64,000 bases of DNA from Enterococcus gilvus ATCC BAA-350 (GTDB taxonomy: Bacteria; Bacillota; Bacilli; Lactobacillales; Enterococcaceae). The notes under the pieces were generated by a model. The model did no database searches. It was not told the origin of the DNA and saw only the letters and a list, made by a program, of their open reading frames with translations. Below, piece after piece: positions 43,255 through 52,302 of the stretch. Position 1 is the stretch's first letter. Each line of letters begins with the position of its first letter. The stretch lies in contig NZ_ASWH01000001.1 of NCBI RefSeq assembly GCF_000407545.1, positions 2,309,501 to 2,373,500 on the forward strand. Direction: 5' to 3'. Made by a program: the position numbers and the translations under genes.

Positions 43255-43838
43255 TGGAAAAATTTACGATCTATACTGGAAAAACGGTCCCACTCATGAA
43301 CGACAATATTGATACCGATCAAATCATTCCAAAAGGCTTTTTAAAACAGGTCGACAAAGCGGGTTTTGGGAAGCACCTTTTTGATGAATGGCGCTTTTTA
43401 GAAGACGGCTCACCGAACCCCGAATTTATTTTGAGTGCACCAGAACGGAAAAACGCTTCGATCTTGATCTCTGGTGAAAATTTCGGCTCCGGATCTTCCC
43501 GTGAACACGCTGCTTGGGCGATTCAAGATTATGGCTTCAAAGCAGTGATCGCCGGCAGTTATAGTGATATTTTCTATATGAATGCATTAAAAAATGGGCT
43601 GTTGCCGATTCGTGTAGACCAAGATGTTCGTGATCGTCTAAGCCAGCTTCCCGCCGACGAGGAAATCACGATTGATTTGCCGAAGCAGGAAATCCAAACT
43701 GCTGAAGCCAACTATGCGTTTCCGATTGATCCAACATGGAAGGATAAATTAGTCAAAGGGCTGGATGATATCAGTATCACGCTGCAATATGAAGAGGCCA
43801 TCACCGCTTACGAAGAAGCAATGCCAGATTACAAATAA
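43254..43838 (+). CDS. leuD: 3-isopropylmalate dehydratase small subunit
   Basis: 194 residues. NIDTDQIIPKGFLKQ and GENFGSGSSREHAAWAIQDY are typical LeuD motifs. Swivelling domain of the isomerase, coupled to leuC by the overlap. Last gene of the operon. Confidence 0.95.
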   Translation: MEKFTIYTGKTVPLMNDNIDTDQIIPKGFLKQVDKAGFGKHLFDEWRFLEDGSPNPEFILSAPERKNASILISGENFGSGSSREHAAWAIQDYGFKAVIAGSYSDIFYMNALKNGLLPIRVDQDVRDRLSQLPADEEITIDLPKQEIQTAEANYAFPIDPTWKDKLVKGLDDISITLQYEEAITAYEEAMPDYK

Positions 43839-43840
43839 AA

Positions 43841-43898
43841 AGAAAACCGCTCTAAAACTTTACAGATGAAAAGTTTTGGGGCGATTTTCTTTTCTTTT
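43841..43898. terminator. leu operon terminator, bidirectional
   Basis: AGAAAACCGC pairs with GCGATTTTCT (one mismatch), and inner AAAACTTT with AAAAGTTTT, then TTTCTTTT. It also serves the convergent ABC exporter gene. Confidence 0.85.
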
Positions 43899-43899
43899 G

Positions 43900-45666
43900 T
43901 TAATTCACAACTTGTTCTTGTACATATTGTGCATAGAGCGGATGTGTCTCGATCAGCTCGCTGTGAGTGCCGTGACCCGTCACTTCTCCTTTTTCAATGA
44001 AGTAAATGTGATCCGCATCTACGATTGTTGATAGACGGTGAGCGATCACCAAAGTGGTCCGGCCTTCCATCAATTGATCTAGCGCACGCTGCACTTTTTC
44101 CTCAGACTGTGAGTCTAAGCTGGCTGTCGCTTCATCCAACATCAAGATTTTAGGGTCTCGCAAAAATGCACGCGCAATGGCGATTCGTTGTTTTTGACCA
44201 TCCGATAATTTCACGCCGCGCTCTCCAAGCTCTGTTTCCAATTGTTCTGGAAAGTCGCGAACAAATTGATCTGCGTAAGCCAATTCCAAGCCGTGCCATA
44301 ATTCTTCTTCCGTCAATGTCCGATCCAACCCGTATTGGAGGTTTTCACGAATACTTCCGGCGAACACCGCACTGTCCTGTGAAACATACCCGATTTGCGA
44401 GCGCCAATTTGCTAGGCTGAGGTCATCGATTGTTTCCTCGCCTATCTGGATCGCACCTTCTGTTGGCTGATAAAACCGTTCCAGCAACGCAAAGATCGTA
44501 GATTTTCCACCGCCGCTTGGTCCGGCAAACGCGATCACCGTGTTTGGCTTCGCCTCAAAGGAGACATTTTTCAAAATCGGACGATCTGCTACATAATGGA
44601 AAGAAAGATTTTCTGCTTTGATCGTCTTTCCTGCAACATCAACTTCTTTTCCTCTTTCAATAGGTTCTAGCTCTGTTTTCAGGATCTGCTCAATCCGTTC
44701 CGTCGCTCCCATTGCTTTTTGGACTTGTGAGAAAAACATCGCAAAGCTGGCCGCGGGCATCATGATATTAAACAGATACAAGAGAAAGGCCACTAATTGT
44801 CCGCTGGTCAATGTCCCTGCTTGGACACGAACCGCTCCATATCCTAGGATACCTACGAACAAGCCTAGCATGACCGTCGTGATGATCGGCTGCAAGACAG
44901 CTTCAACTTTGGCATCCTTAATGCCCAGACTAAAAATCTTATCGATAAATGAACGCCCGCTGTTCTTTTCAAACGTTTCACCGTTGCTGGCTTTGATCAG
45001 GCGGATCTCAGACAATTTTTCACTGGCCTCGGCATTAAAATCCGCTGTGGCAGATTGCAGCTGACGCCCTAAGCGTGACATGATCCGACCAATCGGCATC
45101 ATGATCAATGCCATGATCGGCACCGCTAGAAACATCATCGCTGCCATTTTCCAATCCATGATGAATAGGATGATCATGGACCCAACAAGCTGGATCGCAC
45201 CGGTAATAAAGTTTGGAAATTGCGTAGCCACCAAATCCTTGATCACTGTCGTATCGTTCACTAAACGAGAACTGCTTTCTCCTGATTTGTGGTCGTCATA
45301 GTAGCCCACCGGCATTTGCAACAAATGACTCCATAATTTTTCCCGTAATGTTTTGACCGCACTCTCTCCTACGTAGCGCAACAAGAAGCTCCCGATTGCT
45401 CCAAATGCTAATTGTGCCGCAAAGGCTAAAACTAACACGATCAGCATCGTTTTATCGATCTTCGCTAATTTACTCGTGTCTATTAAGCCTTTCGTCAATT
45501 GCGGTACGATCAAGCTCGCACCACTCGTTAGCAAACTTAAAAACAATCCTAGAGCAAATAACGCTTTCTTCGGATTGACACTTGTAATCAAGCGAATAAA
45601 ATCCTTTAATTTATAGGTACTTTTCGTTTTTGGCTGCTTTTCCGCCATACTCATATCCCGATCCAT
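43900..45666 (-). CDS. Multidrug-type ABC exporter (ATPase-permease half transporter)
   Basis: 588 residues. Six membrane segments in residues 35-320, then the ATPase: Walker A FAGPSGGGKSTIFALLERF, signature KLSDGQKQRIAIARAFLR, Walker B ILMLDEATASLD, H-loop IAHR. The layout is that of LmrA/BmrA-like homodimeric exporters. AGGAGG is seven bases before the ATG. It follows a MarR-type regulator on the same transcript, so expression is likely induced by the exporter's substrates. Substrate not predictable. Confidence 0.9.
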   Translation of the reverse strand: MDRDMSMAEKQPKTKSTYKLKDFIRLITSVNPKKALFALGLFLSLLTSGASLIVPQLTKGLIDTSKLAKIDKTMLIVLVLAFAAQLAFGAIGSFLLRYVGESAVKTLREKLWSHLLQMPVGYYDDHKSGESSSRLVNDTTVIKDLVATQFPNFITGAIQLVGSMIILFIMDWKMAAMMFLAVPIMALIMMPIGRIMSRLGRQLQSATADFNAEASEKLSEIRLIKASNGETFEKNSGRSFIDKIFSLGIKDAKVEAVLQPIITTVMLGLFVGILGYGAVRVQAGTLTSGQLVAFLLYLFNIMMPAASFAMFFSQVQKAMGATERIEQILKTELEPIERGKEVDVAGKTIKAENLSFHYVADRPILKNVSFEAKPNTVIAFAGPSGGGKSTIFALLERFYQPTEGAIQIGEETIDDLSLANWRSQIGYVSQDSAVFAGSIRENLQYGLDRTLTEEELWHGLELAYADQFVRDFPEQLETELGERGVKLSDGQKQRIAIARAFLRDPKILMLDEATASLDSQSEEKVQRALDQLMEGRTTLVIAHRLSTIVDADHIYFIEKGEVTGHGTHSELIETHPLYAQYVQEQVVN

Positions 45667-45702
45667 ACTTGTTCCTCCTTGTTCAAAGCAGTGACCTGCT
45701 TT

Positions 45703-46404
45703 TTAAAAATCTTCCCATTCTGTATCTTCTGTTCTTTTTGTCTTCTCTTTTTTATCAAAGCAATCTCGATTGCCCCAAAAATCATGGCGGAAATCTTGCT
45801 TAAAGTTACGAGAAAAATCCCTAGAGGCATTTCTCATCTCACGCTGCATTTGATGCCTCATTCGATGCTGCTCCTCTCGTGAAAGGTTTTGCCAATCTTC
45901 TTGCCAGTTTTCAGCAAACTGATCCCGCATGGCTTGCATCTGACGCAAACGATCCATGGGATCAACGAAGCGTCCCGCCTGCTTTTGGAATTCATCCTGC
46001 CAGCCAGCAGAGATTTTTTGCAAGTAGTCACTAAATTGCTCTTGCTCCTCTTTCGTCAATCCTGCAAAAAAGACATCGCTTCTGTCTTCACCGACATGAT
46101 TGAAGGACTGTGCCTTTTGTTTTCCTTTTTCAGTGAGAAAAACACGTTTGATTCGTTTGTCCTGCGCTTCTTCCTTTCGTGAGACGTCTCCGCTCTTTTC
46201 CATTTTCTTCATTAATTCAGCCAACGAACTTGGTCGAATATCTAGGATCTCAGCTAGCTGACTTTGAATCAAGCCATCTTCTCTTGCCAAAATCGCGAGA
46301 ACACGCTGCTGACCATTTAATTTTTGTCTTTGACTCATAAACGCGTTGCTGGCAGAACTGATAAAACGCAGCTGCCGCATCAACTCTTTCGTAAATTCAC
46401 TCAT
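45703..46404 (-). CDS. MarR-family regulator with long C-terminal extension
   Basis: 233 residues. Winged-helix domain (QRVLAILAREDGLIQSQLAE, ILDIRPSSLAELMKKMEKSG, DKRIKRVFLTEKGK) followed by a 110-residue extension rich in Gln, Arg, Asp and Phe (DFRHDFWGNRDCFDKKEKTK at the end), unusual for MarR proteins. Palindromic operators flank its promoter, so it should repress itself and the downstream ABC exporter. Ligand unknown. Confidence 0.88.
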   Translation of the reverse strand: MSEFTKELMRQLRFISSASNAFMSQRQKLNGQQRVLAILAREDGLIQSQLAEILDIRPSSLAELMKKMEKSGDVSRKEEAQDKRIKRVFLTEKGKQKAQSFNHVGEDRSDVFFAGLTKEEQEQFSDYLQKISAGWQDEFQKQAGRFVDPMDRLRQMQAMRDQFAENWQEDWQNLSREEQHRMRHQMQREMRNASRDFSRNFKQDFRHDFWGNRDCFDKKEKTKRTEDTEWEDF

Positions 46405-46431
46405 CCGAATATTCCTCTTTTCAATTTGCTA

Positions 46432-46451
46432 AAAGTTCGGTACCGAACTTT
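46432..46451. promoter_or_regulatory. MarR operator 1
   Basis: Perfect 20-bp palindrome AAAGTTCGGTACCGAACTTT, about 30 bp before the regulator's ATG and downstream of its -10 box. Confidence 0.85.
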
Positions 46452-46463
46452 AATTCGTTTGCT

Positions 46464-46492
46464 ATTATAGTTCGGTACCGAACAGTTGTCAA
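46464..46492 (-). promoter_or_regulatory. MarR-exporter operon promoter with operator 2 in the spacer
   Basis: Leftward TTGACA (46492-46487), 17 bases, TATAAT (46469-46464), a full consensus promoter. The 17-bp spacer holds the palindrome GTTCGGTACCGAAC (46470-46483), the same core as operator 1, centre to centre 35 bp away. Confidence 0.9.
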
Positions 46493-46529
46493 CACCTTTG
46501 CAAAAAAAGTTTCTTATACCCTATTCGAC

Positions 46530-46562
46530 AAAAAAAGACCCGATGCTGTTCATCGAGTCTTT
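46530..46562 (-). terminator. feo operon terminator
   Basis: Leftward GAAAGACTCGATG, short loop, CATCGGGTCTTT, then TTTTTTG. It follows the small FeoB-associated gene. Confidence 0.82.
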
Positions 46563-46571
46563 CAAAAAAAA

Positions 46572-46706
46572 TTAATGTTTTTGCTGTTCTTCTTTTACCG
46601 GACAGCTGCTGCCGCAATCTTCACAGGAATTGCCGTTCTTGATTCGGCGGTAAATGATCACTCCGGCACCGCCAAAGATCACTATGCTTAAAATTATAGT
46701 TGCCAT
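46572..46706 (-). CDS. FeoB-associated Cys-rich small membrane protein
   Basis: 44 residues: MATIILSIVIFGGAGVIIYR is a membrane segment, followed by CEDCGSSC and a basic end. Small proteins of this form accompany feoB in many Firmicutes. Its start overlaps the feoB end by 13 bp. Likely helps ferrous iron transport or binds metal through the cysteines; this role is inferred. Confidence 0.85.
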   Translation of the reverse strand: MATIILSIVIFGGAGVIIYRRIKNGNSCEDCGSSCPVKEEQQKH

Positions 46707-48856
46707 TCTTTCACCTCTTTGATCTCTTCGATCGTAACTGTCGGTGTTTTCTTGATTGGTTTTCTTACAACAAAGTAGATCATTCCCAACAGAACGATCG
46801 CCGCAAGAATCAACCCAATGCCGATCTCGCCATTTTCAAAAATCACATGGCCAAATTGATAAACAATAAAGCTCACCGCGTAAGCCAGTCCACACTGGTA
46901 GCCAATCGCTCGCCACGTCCATTTGATATCCCCCATCTCACGATGAATCGCTCCGATCGCTGCGAAACACGGCGCACACAACAGGTTAAAGACTAAGAAC
47001 GAATATCCGGCAACAGGTGTATAGGCCCCCTGCAAGGATTTCCAGATCTCCACGCCGTTTTCTGCCACTTCTGCGTGACGATACAAAATACCAAAAGTGC
47101 CGATAACATTTTCCTTCGCAACCAATCCTGTGATCGCTGCAACAGCACCACGCCAATCGCCCCATCCTAAAGGTGCAAATAACGGCGCGATCACTCCGCC
47201 TAAAGCGGCTAAGATACTATCATTTTCGTTCACAGATTGTAACGAGAAGTTGTAGCTTGAAATAAACCAGATCACGATACTAGAAACAAAAATAATCGTT
47301 CCTGCACGTTTAACAAAAGCTTTACTGTGATCATACGTGTAGCGTAATGTATTTCCGATTCTAGGCATATGGTACAACGGAAGCTCCATAATAAATGGCG
47401 CTGGATCTCCAGAAAAGAGTTTCGTTTTCTTCAATGCGATCCCTGATAAAACGATCGCTCCCATTCCTACAAAGTAAGCCGACGGTGCGACCCAACTGCT
47501 GTTAGGGAAAAATGCGCCAGCGATCAAAGCAATGATCGGCAGCTTCGCTGAACAAGGCATGAAGGTCGTCAACATCGCTGTCATTCGCCGATCCTTTTCA
47601 TTCTCGATCGTCCGACTCGCCATTACTCCGGGCACTCCGCAGCCTGTAGCGATCAGCATTGGGATAAACGATTTCCCGGACAAACCGAACTTGCGGAAAA
47701 TCCGGTCCATCACAAAGGCGATCCGAGACATGTATCCGCAATCCTCTAAAAGCGCTAAGCACAGGAAAAGGACCATGAGCTGCGGAAGGAAGCCTAATAC
47801 GGCCCCGACCCCTGCGAGGATACCATTTAAGATCAATTGTTGCATCCATTCTGCGACATTCCACGATTGGAGCATCCCACTGACAGCGTTTGGTACGATA
47901 TCGCCAAACAAATTGTCGTTCACCCAATCGGTGCCCATTGCTCCGATGGTTTGGATGGCAATATAGTAGATCAGCCACATCACTAAAGCAAAAATCGGCA
48001 ACGCCAAGAAACGGTTCGTTACAATGTGGTCGATTTTATCCGAGATCGATAGCTTAAATTGATCTTCGTCTACCACACATAGGGTTTTTAGATGGGTAAT
48101 AAAATTGTACCGCTCATTAATAACTAAGCTTTCCGCATCTTCCCCGAAAATCTTCTCAGTGATTTTGATGATTTCCATGACTTCTTTTTGCTGGATCGAA
48201 CTAAGATCCAGATCCTCTTTGGCACGTTCATCTCGTTCAAATAGTTTCACGCTGTACCAACGGCTATACTTGACGGGAGCAGTACTTCCTAAGACCTCTT
48301 CAATCTCATTCAGTGCTGCCTCTAATCGATTGTCATAATGAGGGAAGGTGATTTCTTCTGTCCCTTTTTTGATGAGATGAAGAGCTTCATTGATTGCTTT
48401 GTCCAAGCCCCAATTCTTTAGCGCGCTGACGCCGACGACGGGAACACCTAGCGCATACGCCAATTTCTCTAAGTTTATTTGTTTTCCGCTTTTTTTGATG
48501 ACATCCATCATATTCACGGCGACGACAACTGGAATCCCTGTCTCGATCAATTGAGTGGTCAAATACAGGTTCCGCTCCAAGTTCGTTCCATCGATGATAT
48601 TAACGATGGCATCGGGCGTTCCAGACAATAAATAGTCCCGAGCAACGACTTCTTCAGGAGAATACGGAGAAAGAGAATAGATTCCCGGAAGATCATCGAT
48701 GATCACTTCCGAATCCTTTTTGTAGATGCCTTCTTTTCGCTCTACAGTGACCCCCGGCCAGTTGCCGACAAATTGATTCGTTCCTGTCAGCACATTAAAC
48801 GTACTGGTTTTCCCGCTATTGGGATTTCCTGCTAAAGCAACATGCAGTTTTGCCAT
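46694..48856 (-). CDS. feoB: Ferrous iron transport protein B
   Basis: 720 residues. N-terminal G protein: G1 ALAGNPNSGKTSTFN (about 7-21), G3 DLPGIYS, G4 NMMD, then the helical FeoB spacer domain and a polytopic membrane domain from about residue 280 with GCGVPGVMASRTIENEKDRR and CSAKLPII. It carries Fe(II) across the membrane. The start abuts the feoA stop. Confidence 0.96.
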   Translation of the reverse strand: MAKLHVALAGNPNSGKTSTFNVLTGTNQFVGNWPGVTVERKEGIYKKDSEVIIDDLPGIYSLSPYSPEEVVARDYLLSGTPDAIVNIIDGTNLERNLYLTTQLIETGIPVVVAVNMMDVIKKSGKQINLEKLAYALGVPVVGVSALKNWGLDKAINEALHLIKKGTEEITFPHYDNRLEAALNEIEEVLGSTAPVKYSRWYSVKLFERDERAKEDLDLSSIQQKEVMEIIKITEKIFGEDAESLVINERYNFITHLKTLCVVDEDQFKLSISDKIDHIVTNRFLALPIFALVMWLIYYIAIQTIGAMGTDWVNDNLFGDIVPNAVSGMLQSWNVAEWMQQLILNGILAGVGAVLGFLPQLMVLFLCLALLEDCGYMSRIAFVMDRIFRKFGLSGKSFIPMLIATGCGVPGVMASRTIENEKDRRMTAMLTTFMPCSAKLPIIALIAGAFFPNSSWVAPSAYFVGMGAIVLSGIALKKTKLFSGDPAPFIMELPLYHMPRIGNTLRYTYDHSKAFVKRAGTIIFVSSIVIWFISSYNFSLQSVNENDSILAALGGVIAPLFAPLGWGDWRGAVAAITGLVAKENVIGTFGILYRHAEVAENGVEIWKSLQGAYTPVAGYSFLVFNLLCAPCFAAIGAIHREMGDIKWTWRAIGYQCGLAYAVSFIVYQFGHVIFENGEIGIGLILAAIVLLGMIYFVVRKPIKKTPTVTIEEIKEVKEWQL

Positions 48857-49327
48857 CTATTCCGCCTCCTTCGACACGACCACCATCTCTGATTCGCTTT
48901 TTCGTAAACTCAGCTCATACCCTCGTACGCGCAATTCGATCGGGTCGCCTAATGGAGCCAACTTCACTACTTTGACTTGGGTTCCCTTAGTCAACCCCAT
49001 ATCCATCAACCGCCGCTTCACAGCACCAGTCCCATGAACATTTACCACGACCCCTTGTTCTCCGACACGCAGTTGATCTAAAGGCACCCACGCCTCCTGA
49101 TCTTCCGTTAGGTCTTTCACAAGTATTTTTTTTAATAAAGACTGGGATAGTGCCAGCCGTGTATTGTGTAATAAAACAATGCCATTCTCACCAGAGTGAT
49201 TGACGACGGCAACTTTTGAGCCGACGATCATTCCTAAATCTTGCAGTCGATGCTTTAAATCATTTTCTAGAGTCATTTCATCAATTTGTACGACTTGGTT
49301 TAATGAAACATCTGCCAAAGTTGTCAT
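48857..49327 (-). CDS. feoA: FeoA protein with two FeoA domains
   Basis: 156 residues, made of two SH3-like FeoA domains: LKHRLQDLGMIVGSKVAVVN in the first half and VKRRLMDMGLTKGTQVKVVK in the second. Most FeoA proteins have one domain of about 75 residues, so this is a tandem fusion. It activates or steadies FeoB. GGAGG before the ATG at 49327 decides the start. Confidence 0.92.
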   Translation of the reverse strand: MTTLADVSLNQVVQIDEMTLENDLKHRLQDLGMIVGSKVAVVNHSGENGIVLLHNTRLALSQSLLKKILVKDLTEDQEAWVPLDQLRVGEQGVVVNVHGTGAVKRRLMDMGLTKGTQVKVVKLAPLGDPIELRVRGYELSLRKSESEMVVVSKEAE

Positions 49328-49356
49328 ATACTCCTCCACCTAACCCTAATTAATAA

Positions 49357-49371
49357 TGAGAATCTTTCTCA
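49357..49371. promoter_or_regulatory. Fur-like box before feoAB
   Basis: TGAGAATCTTTCTCA, a 7-1-7 inverted repeat close to the Firmicutes Fur core TGATAATNATTATCA, 30 bp before the feoA start. Confidence 0.65.
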
Positions 49372-49592
49372 CTAAGAATAGCTTCATTTGATAACAAAGT
49401 CAATAAATGGTCGAAGATTTTCTTTCAATTCTGAGCAACTTGTTTGACATTCACTGATTTATTTGTTTTCACAACTTGTTTTTCGTTATTAAAAAAACTT
49501 TTTTATCGTAAAAAAACACGAAATCCCTCATTTGATTATCCTGTAAAGGGATTTTCCTTTGAAATAGCCCGTTTTCAATGTTTTTGCAAAAA
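49372..49592. other. Intergenic region between feoA and nrdH
   Basis: A/T-rich. A hairpin AAATCCCT (49521-49528) with AGGGATTT (49547-49554) is followed by T-rich sequence on both strands and may be a terminator. No gene seen. Confidence 0.45.
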
Positions 49593-49639
49593 ACACAAAG
49601 AGTAGTATACCAATTAATTTACACCACAATATATGGTGT
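49593..49639. promoter_or_regulatory. Tandem NrdR boxes
   Basis: CCACAATATATGGTGT at 49624-49639 matches 14 of 16 positions of ACACAATATATAGTGT, and ACACAAAGAGTAGTAT at 49593-49608 matches 11 of 16. They start 31 bp apart, three helix turns, the usual spacing of NrdR pairs. Confidence 0.72.
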
Positions 49640-49646
49640 TTAACGA

Positions 49647-49674
49647 TTGACTTTTTCCCTACATCTTTTATACT
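49647..49674 (+). promoter_or_regulatory. nrdHEF promoter
   Basis: TTGACT at 49647-49652, 16 bases, TATACT at 49669-49674, directly after the NrdR-like box. Confidence 0.75.
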
Positions 49675-49705
49675 AGTAATTGTAGAAATCAAGGGAGGTC
49701 GTCTT

Positions 49706-49924
49706 ATGGTAAAAGTATATTCAAAAAACAATTGCATGCAATGTAAAATGGCGAAACGTTATTTAACTGAAAATCATATTTCATTCGAAGAGGTCAACAT
49801 CGACAACGAGCCAGAAGCTCTAGGTTTTCTAAAAGATCAAGGTTTCCAGAGTGTCCCAGTTATTTTCGGCGGACAACAAGCCATCATCGGTTTCCGTCCA
49901 GATCAATTGAAAGCATTAGCGTAG
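49706..49924 (+). CDS. nrdH: NrdH glutaredoxin-like redoxin
   Basis: 72 residues. CMQC redox pair at residues 11-14 (NNCMQCKMAKRYL), then GFQSVPVIF with its cis-Pro and GFRPDQLKAL. It passes electrons to the class Ib ribonucleotide reductase. GGGAGG precedes the ATG. First gene of nrdHEF. Confidence 0.94.
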   Translation: MVKVYSKNNCMQCKMAKRYLTENHISFEEVNIDNEPEALGFLKDQGFQSVPVIFGGQQAIIGFRPDQLKALA

Positions 49925-49928
49925 TTCG

Positions 49929-49961
49929 AAACTTTGCGATCCGTGATTGCAAAGTTTTCTT
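49929..49961 (+). terminator. Intra-operon terminator-like hairpin after nrdH
   Basis: AAACTTTGC at 49929-49937 pairs with GCAAAGTTT at 49949-49957, followed by TCTTTATTT. It may lower nrdEF expression relative to nrdH, or stabilise the nrdH end. Confidence 0.6.
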
Positions 49962-50076
49962 TATTTAATCAGTTAGGTTTTTCGCAGAAACGGACGATCA
50001 AACGGGCATTAATATAGATAGAAAATAAAATAGACAAAAAATGAACAGACACTATATATAGGAAAGATGTGACGAA

Positions 50077-52236
50077 ATGAGTTTAAAAGACCTAGGTGAA
50101 GTATCCTACTTTAAATTGAACAATGAAATCAATCGTCCAGTCAATGGACAGATCCCCCTTAACAAGGACAAAGATGCTTTAGCCGCTTTTTTTAAAGAGA
50201 ATGTAGAACCAAATACCCACACGTTTTCTTCAGTACAAGAAAAAATCGACTATTTAATAGAAGAAGAATTTTTAGAAGCTGAATTTATTGCGAAATATAC
50301 CCCTGCTTTTATTGAAAAACTCTTCCGCTATTTAGATGAGCAGCACTTTACCTTCAAATCATTTATGGCAGCGTACAAGTTCTATTCACAATATGCCTTA
50401 AAAAGTAACGATGGCACAGAATATTTGGAAAGCTATGAAGATCGCGTAGCCTTTAATGCGTTGTATTTTGCGGATGGCGACGAAGCATTGGCTTTGTCTT
50501 TAGCAGATGAAATGATCCATCAGCGTTACCAACCAGCTACCCCTTCTTTTTTGAATGCTGGACGCAAACGTCGCGGTGAATTGGTGTCATGTTTCTTGAT
50601 CCAAGTAACCGATGACATGAACAGCATAGGTCGTTCGATCAACTCTGCCCTGCAATTATCACGAATCGGTGGCGGCGTTGGGATCAATCTTTCTAATTTG
50701 CGTGAAGCCGGCGCGCCGATCAAAGGATACGATGGCGCAGCAAGCGGTGTTGTCCCAGTCATGAAATTGTTTGAAGATAGTTTTTCTTATTCAAACCAAT
50801 TGGGCCAACGTCAAGGAGCTGGCGTCGTGTACTTAGACGTCTTCCATCCAGATATCGAAATGTTCTTATCTGCTAAGAAAGAAAATGCCGATGAAAAAAT
50901 TCGTGTGAAGACTCTTTCACTTGGTGTGACTGTCCCAGACAAATTTTACGAATTGGCTCGTAAAAATGAAGACATGTATTTGTTCAGCCCTTACGGTGTT
51001 GAACGTGAATATGGTGTGCCTTATTCGTATGTCGATATCACGAAGGAATACGACAATTTAGTCGCAAATCCGAATATCCGCAAGAAAAAAATCCGTGCCC
51101 GTGATCTAGAGAATGAAATCTCTAAATTGCAGCAAGAATCTGGTTATCCGTATATCATCAACATCGACACAGCAAACCGTGCCAATCCAGTAGACGGAAA
51201 AATCGTTATGAGTAACTTGTGTTCAGAGATTCTACAAGTACAAACACCTTCTACGATCAATGGTCGTCAAGAATATGATGTTTTAGGTACCGATATTTCT
51301 TGTAACCTTGGCTCAACGAATATCGTCAACTTGATGGAAAGTCCAGATTTTGGTCAATCCGTTCGGACAATGGTGCGTGCGTTGACTTTCGTTACCGACG
51401 AATCAGATATCGAAGTTGTTCCCTCCATTCAAAATGGTAACAGCTTGAACCATACGATCGGTTTAGGTGCGATGGGCTTACACAGCTTCTTTGCAAAACA
51501 CCTGATGGAATATGGTTCAGAAGAATCGATCGACTTTACCAATATTTATTTCACGTTGCTAAACTATTGGACATTAATGGAAAGCAAAGACTTGGCAAAA
51601 GAGCGGAACACCACGTTCCATAACTTTGAAAAATCTGCTTATGCCGATGGTTCATATTTTGATAAATACACGACCGGCGAATTTTCACCGAAAACAGACA
51701 AGGTCAAAGAAATCTTCAAGGATATCTTTGTTCCGACTGCGGAAGATTGGCAAGCGCTAAAAGAAGCGGTTCAAAAAGACGGTTTGTATCATCAAAATCG
51801 TTTGGCAGTCGCTCCAAATGGGTCGATCTCTTATATCAACGACACCAGTGCCAGTTTGCACCCAATCACTCGTTTGATCGAAGAACGTCAAGAAAAGAAA
51901 ATCGGCAAAATTTATTATCCAGCGCCTTATTTGAATAATGATACCTTGCCTTACTACACTTCTGCCTATGATATGGATATGCGTAAAGTGATCGACGTGT
52001 ACGCGACCGCGCAACAACATATCGATCAAGGTATGAGCTTGACCTTGTTCATGCGTTCTGAGATTCCTGAAGGCTTGTACGAATGGAAAACAGAAAGCAA
52101 ACAAACGACACGTGACTTGAACATCTTACGTAATTACGCCTTCTATAAAGGCTGCAAATCCATTTATTACGTTCGGACATTTACCGATGATGCGGAAGAG
52201 ATCGGTTCAAACCAATGTGAAAGCTGCGTGATTTAG
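50077..52236 (+). CDS. nrdE: Class Ib ribonucleotide reductase alpha subunit
   Basis: 719 residues. Motifs: PATPSFLNAGRKRRGELVSC, RIGGGVGINLSNLREAGAPI, SNLCSEI, and NLGSTNIVNLMES. The C-terminal CESCV pair relays electrons from NrdH. It reduces ribonucleoside diphosphates with NrdF. A weak TAGACA-TATATA pair just upstream may give extra transcription. Confidence 0.95.
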   Translation: MSLKDLGEVSYFKLNNEINRPVNGQIPLNKDKDALAAFFKENVEPNTHTFSSVQEKIDYLIEEEFLEAEFIAKYTPAFIEKLFRYLDEQHFTFKSFMAAYKFYSQYALKSNDGTEYLESYEDRVAFNALYFADGDEALALSLADEMIHQRYQPATPSFLNAGRKRRGELVSCFLIQVTDDMNSIGRSINSALQLSRIGGGVGINLSNLREAGAPIKGYDGAASGVVPVMKLFEDSFSYSNQLGQRQGAGVVYLDVFHPDIEMFLSAKKENADEKIRVKTLSLGVTVPDKFYELARKNEDMYLFSPYGVEREYGVPYSYVDITKEYDNLVANPNIRKKKIRARDLENEISKLQQESGYPYIINIDTANRANPVDGKIVMSNLCSEILQVQTPSTINGRQEYDVLGTDISCNLGSTNIVNLMESPDFGQSVRTMVRALTFVTDESDIEVVPSIQNGNSLNHTIGLGAMGLHSFFAKHLMEYGSEESIDFTNIYFTLLNYWTLMESKDLAKERNTTFHNFEKSAYADGSYFDKYTTGEFSPKTDKVKEIFKDIFVPTAEDWQALKEAVQKDGLYHQNRLAVAPNGSISYINDTSASLHPITRLIEERQEKKIGKIYYPAPYLNNDTLPYYTSAYDMDMRKVIDVYATAQQHIDQGMSLTLFMRSEIPEGLYEWKTESKQTTRDLNILRNYAFYKGCKSIYYVRTFTDDAEEIGSNQCESCVI

Positions 52237-52246
52237 AAAACACTTG

Positions 52247-52269
52247 CCTCTTGTGTTCATCACAAGAGG
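52247..52269 (+). other. Hairpin between nrdE and nrdF
   Basis: CCTCTTGTG, loop TTCAT, CACAAGAGG. No T run follows, so it is more likely an RNA stability or processing element than a terminator. Confidence 0.55.
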
Positions 52270-52302
52270 TACACTTATGTGATGAACGAAGGAGGAATAT
52301 TC

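Noticed and set aside
47532..47978. ORFs in other frames within feoB
   Set aside because: feoB motifs are continuous through this stretch, so these are shadows.
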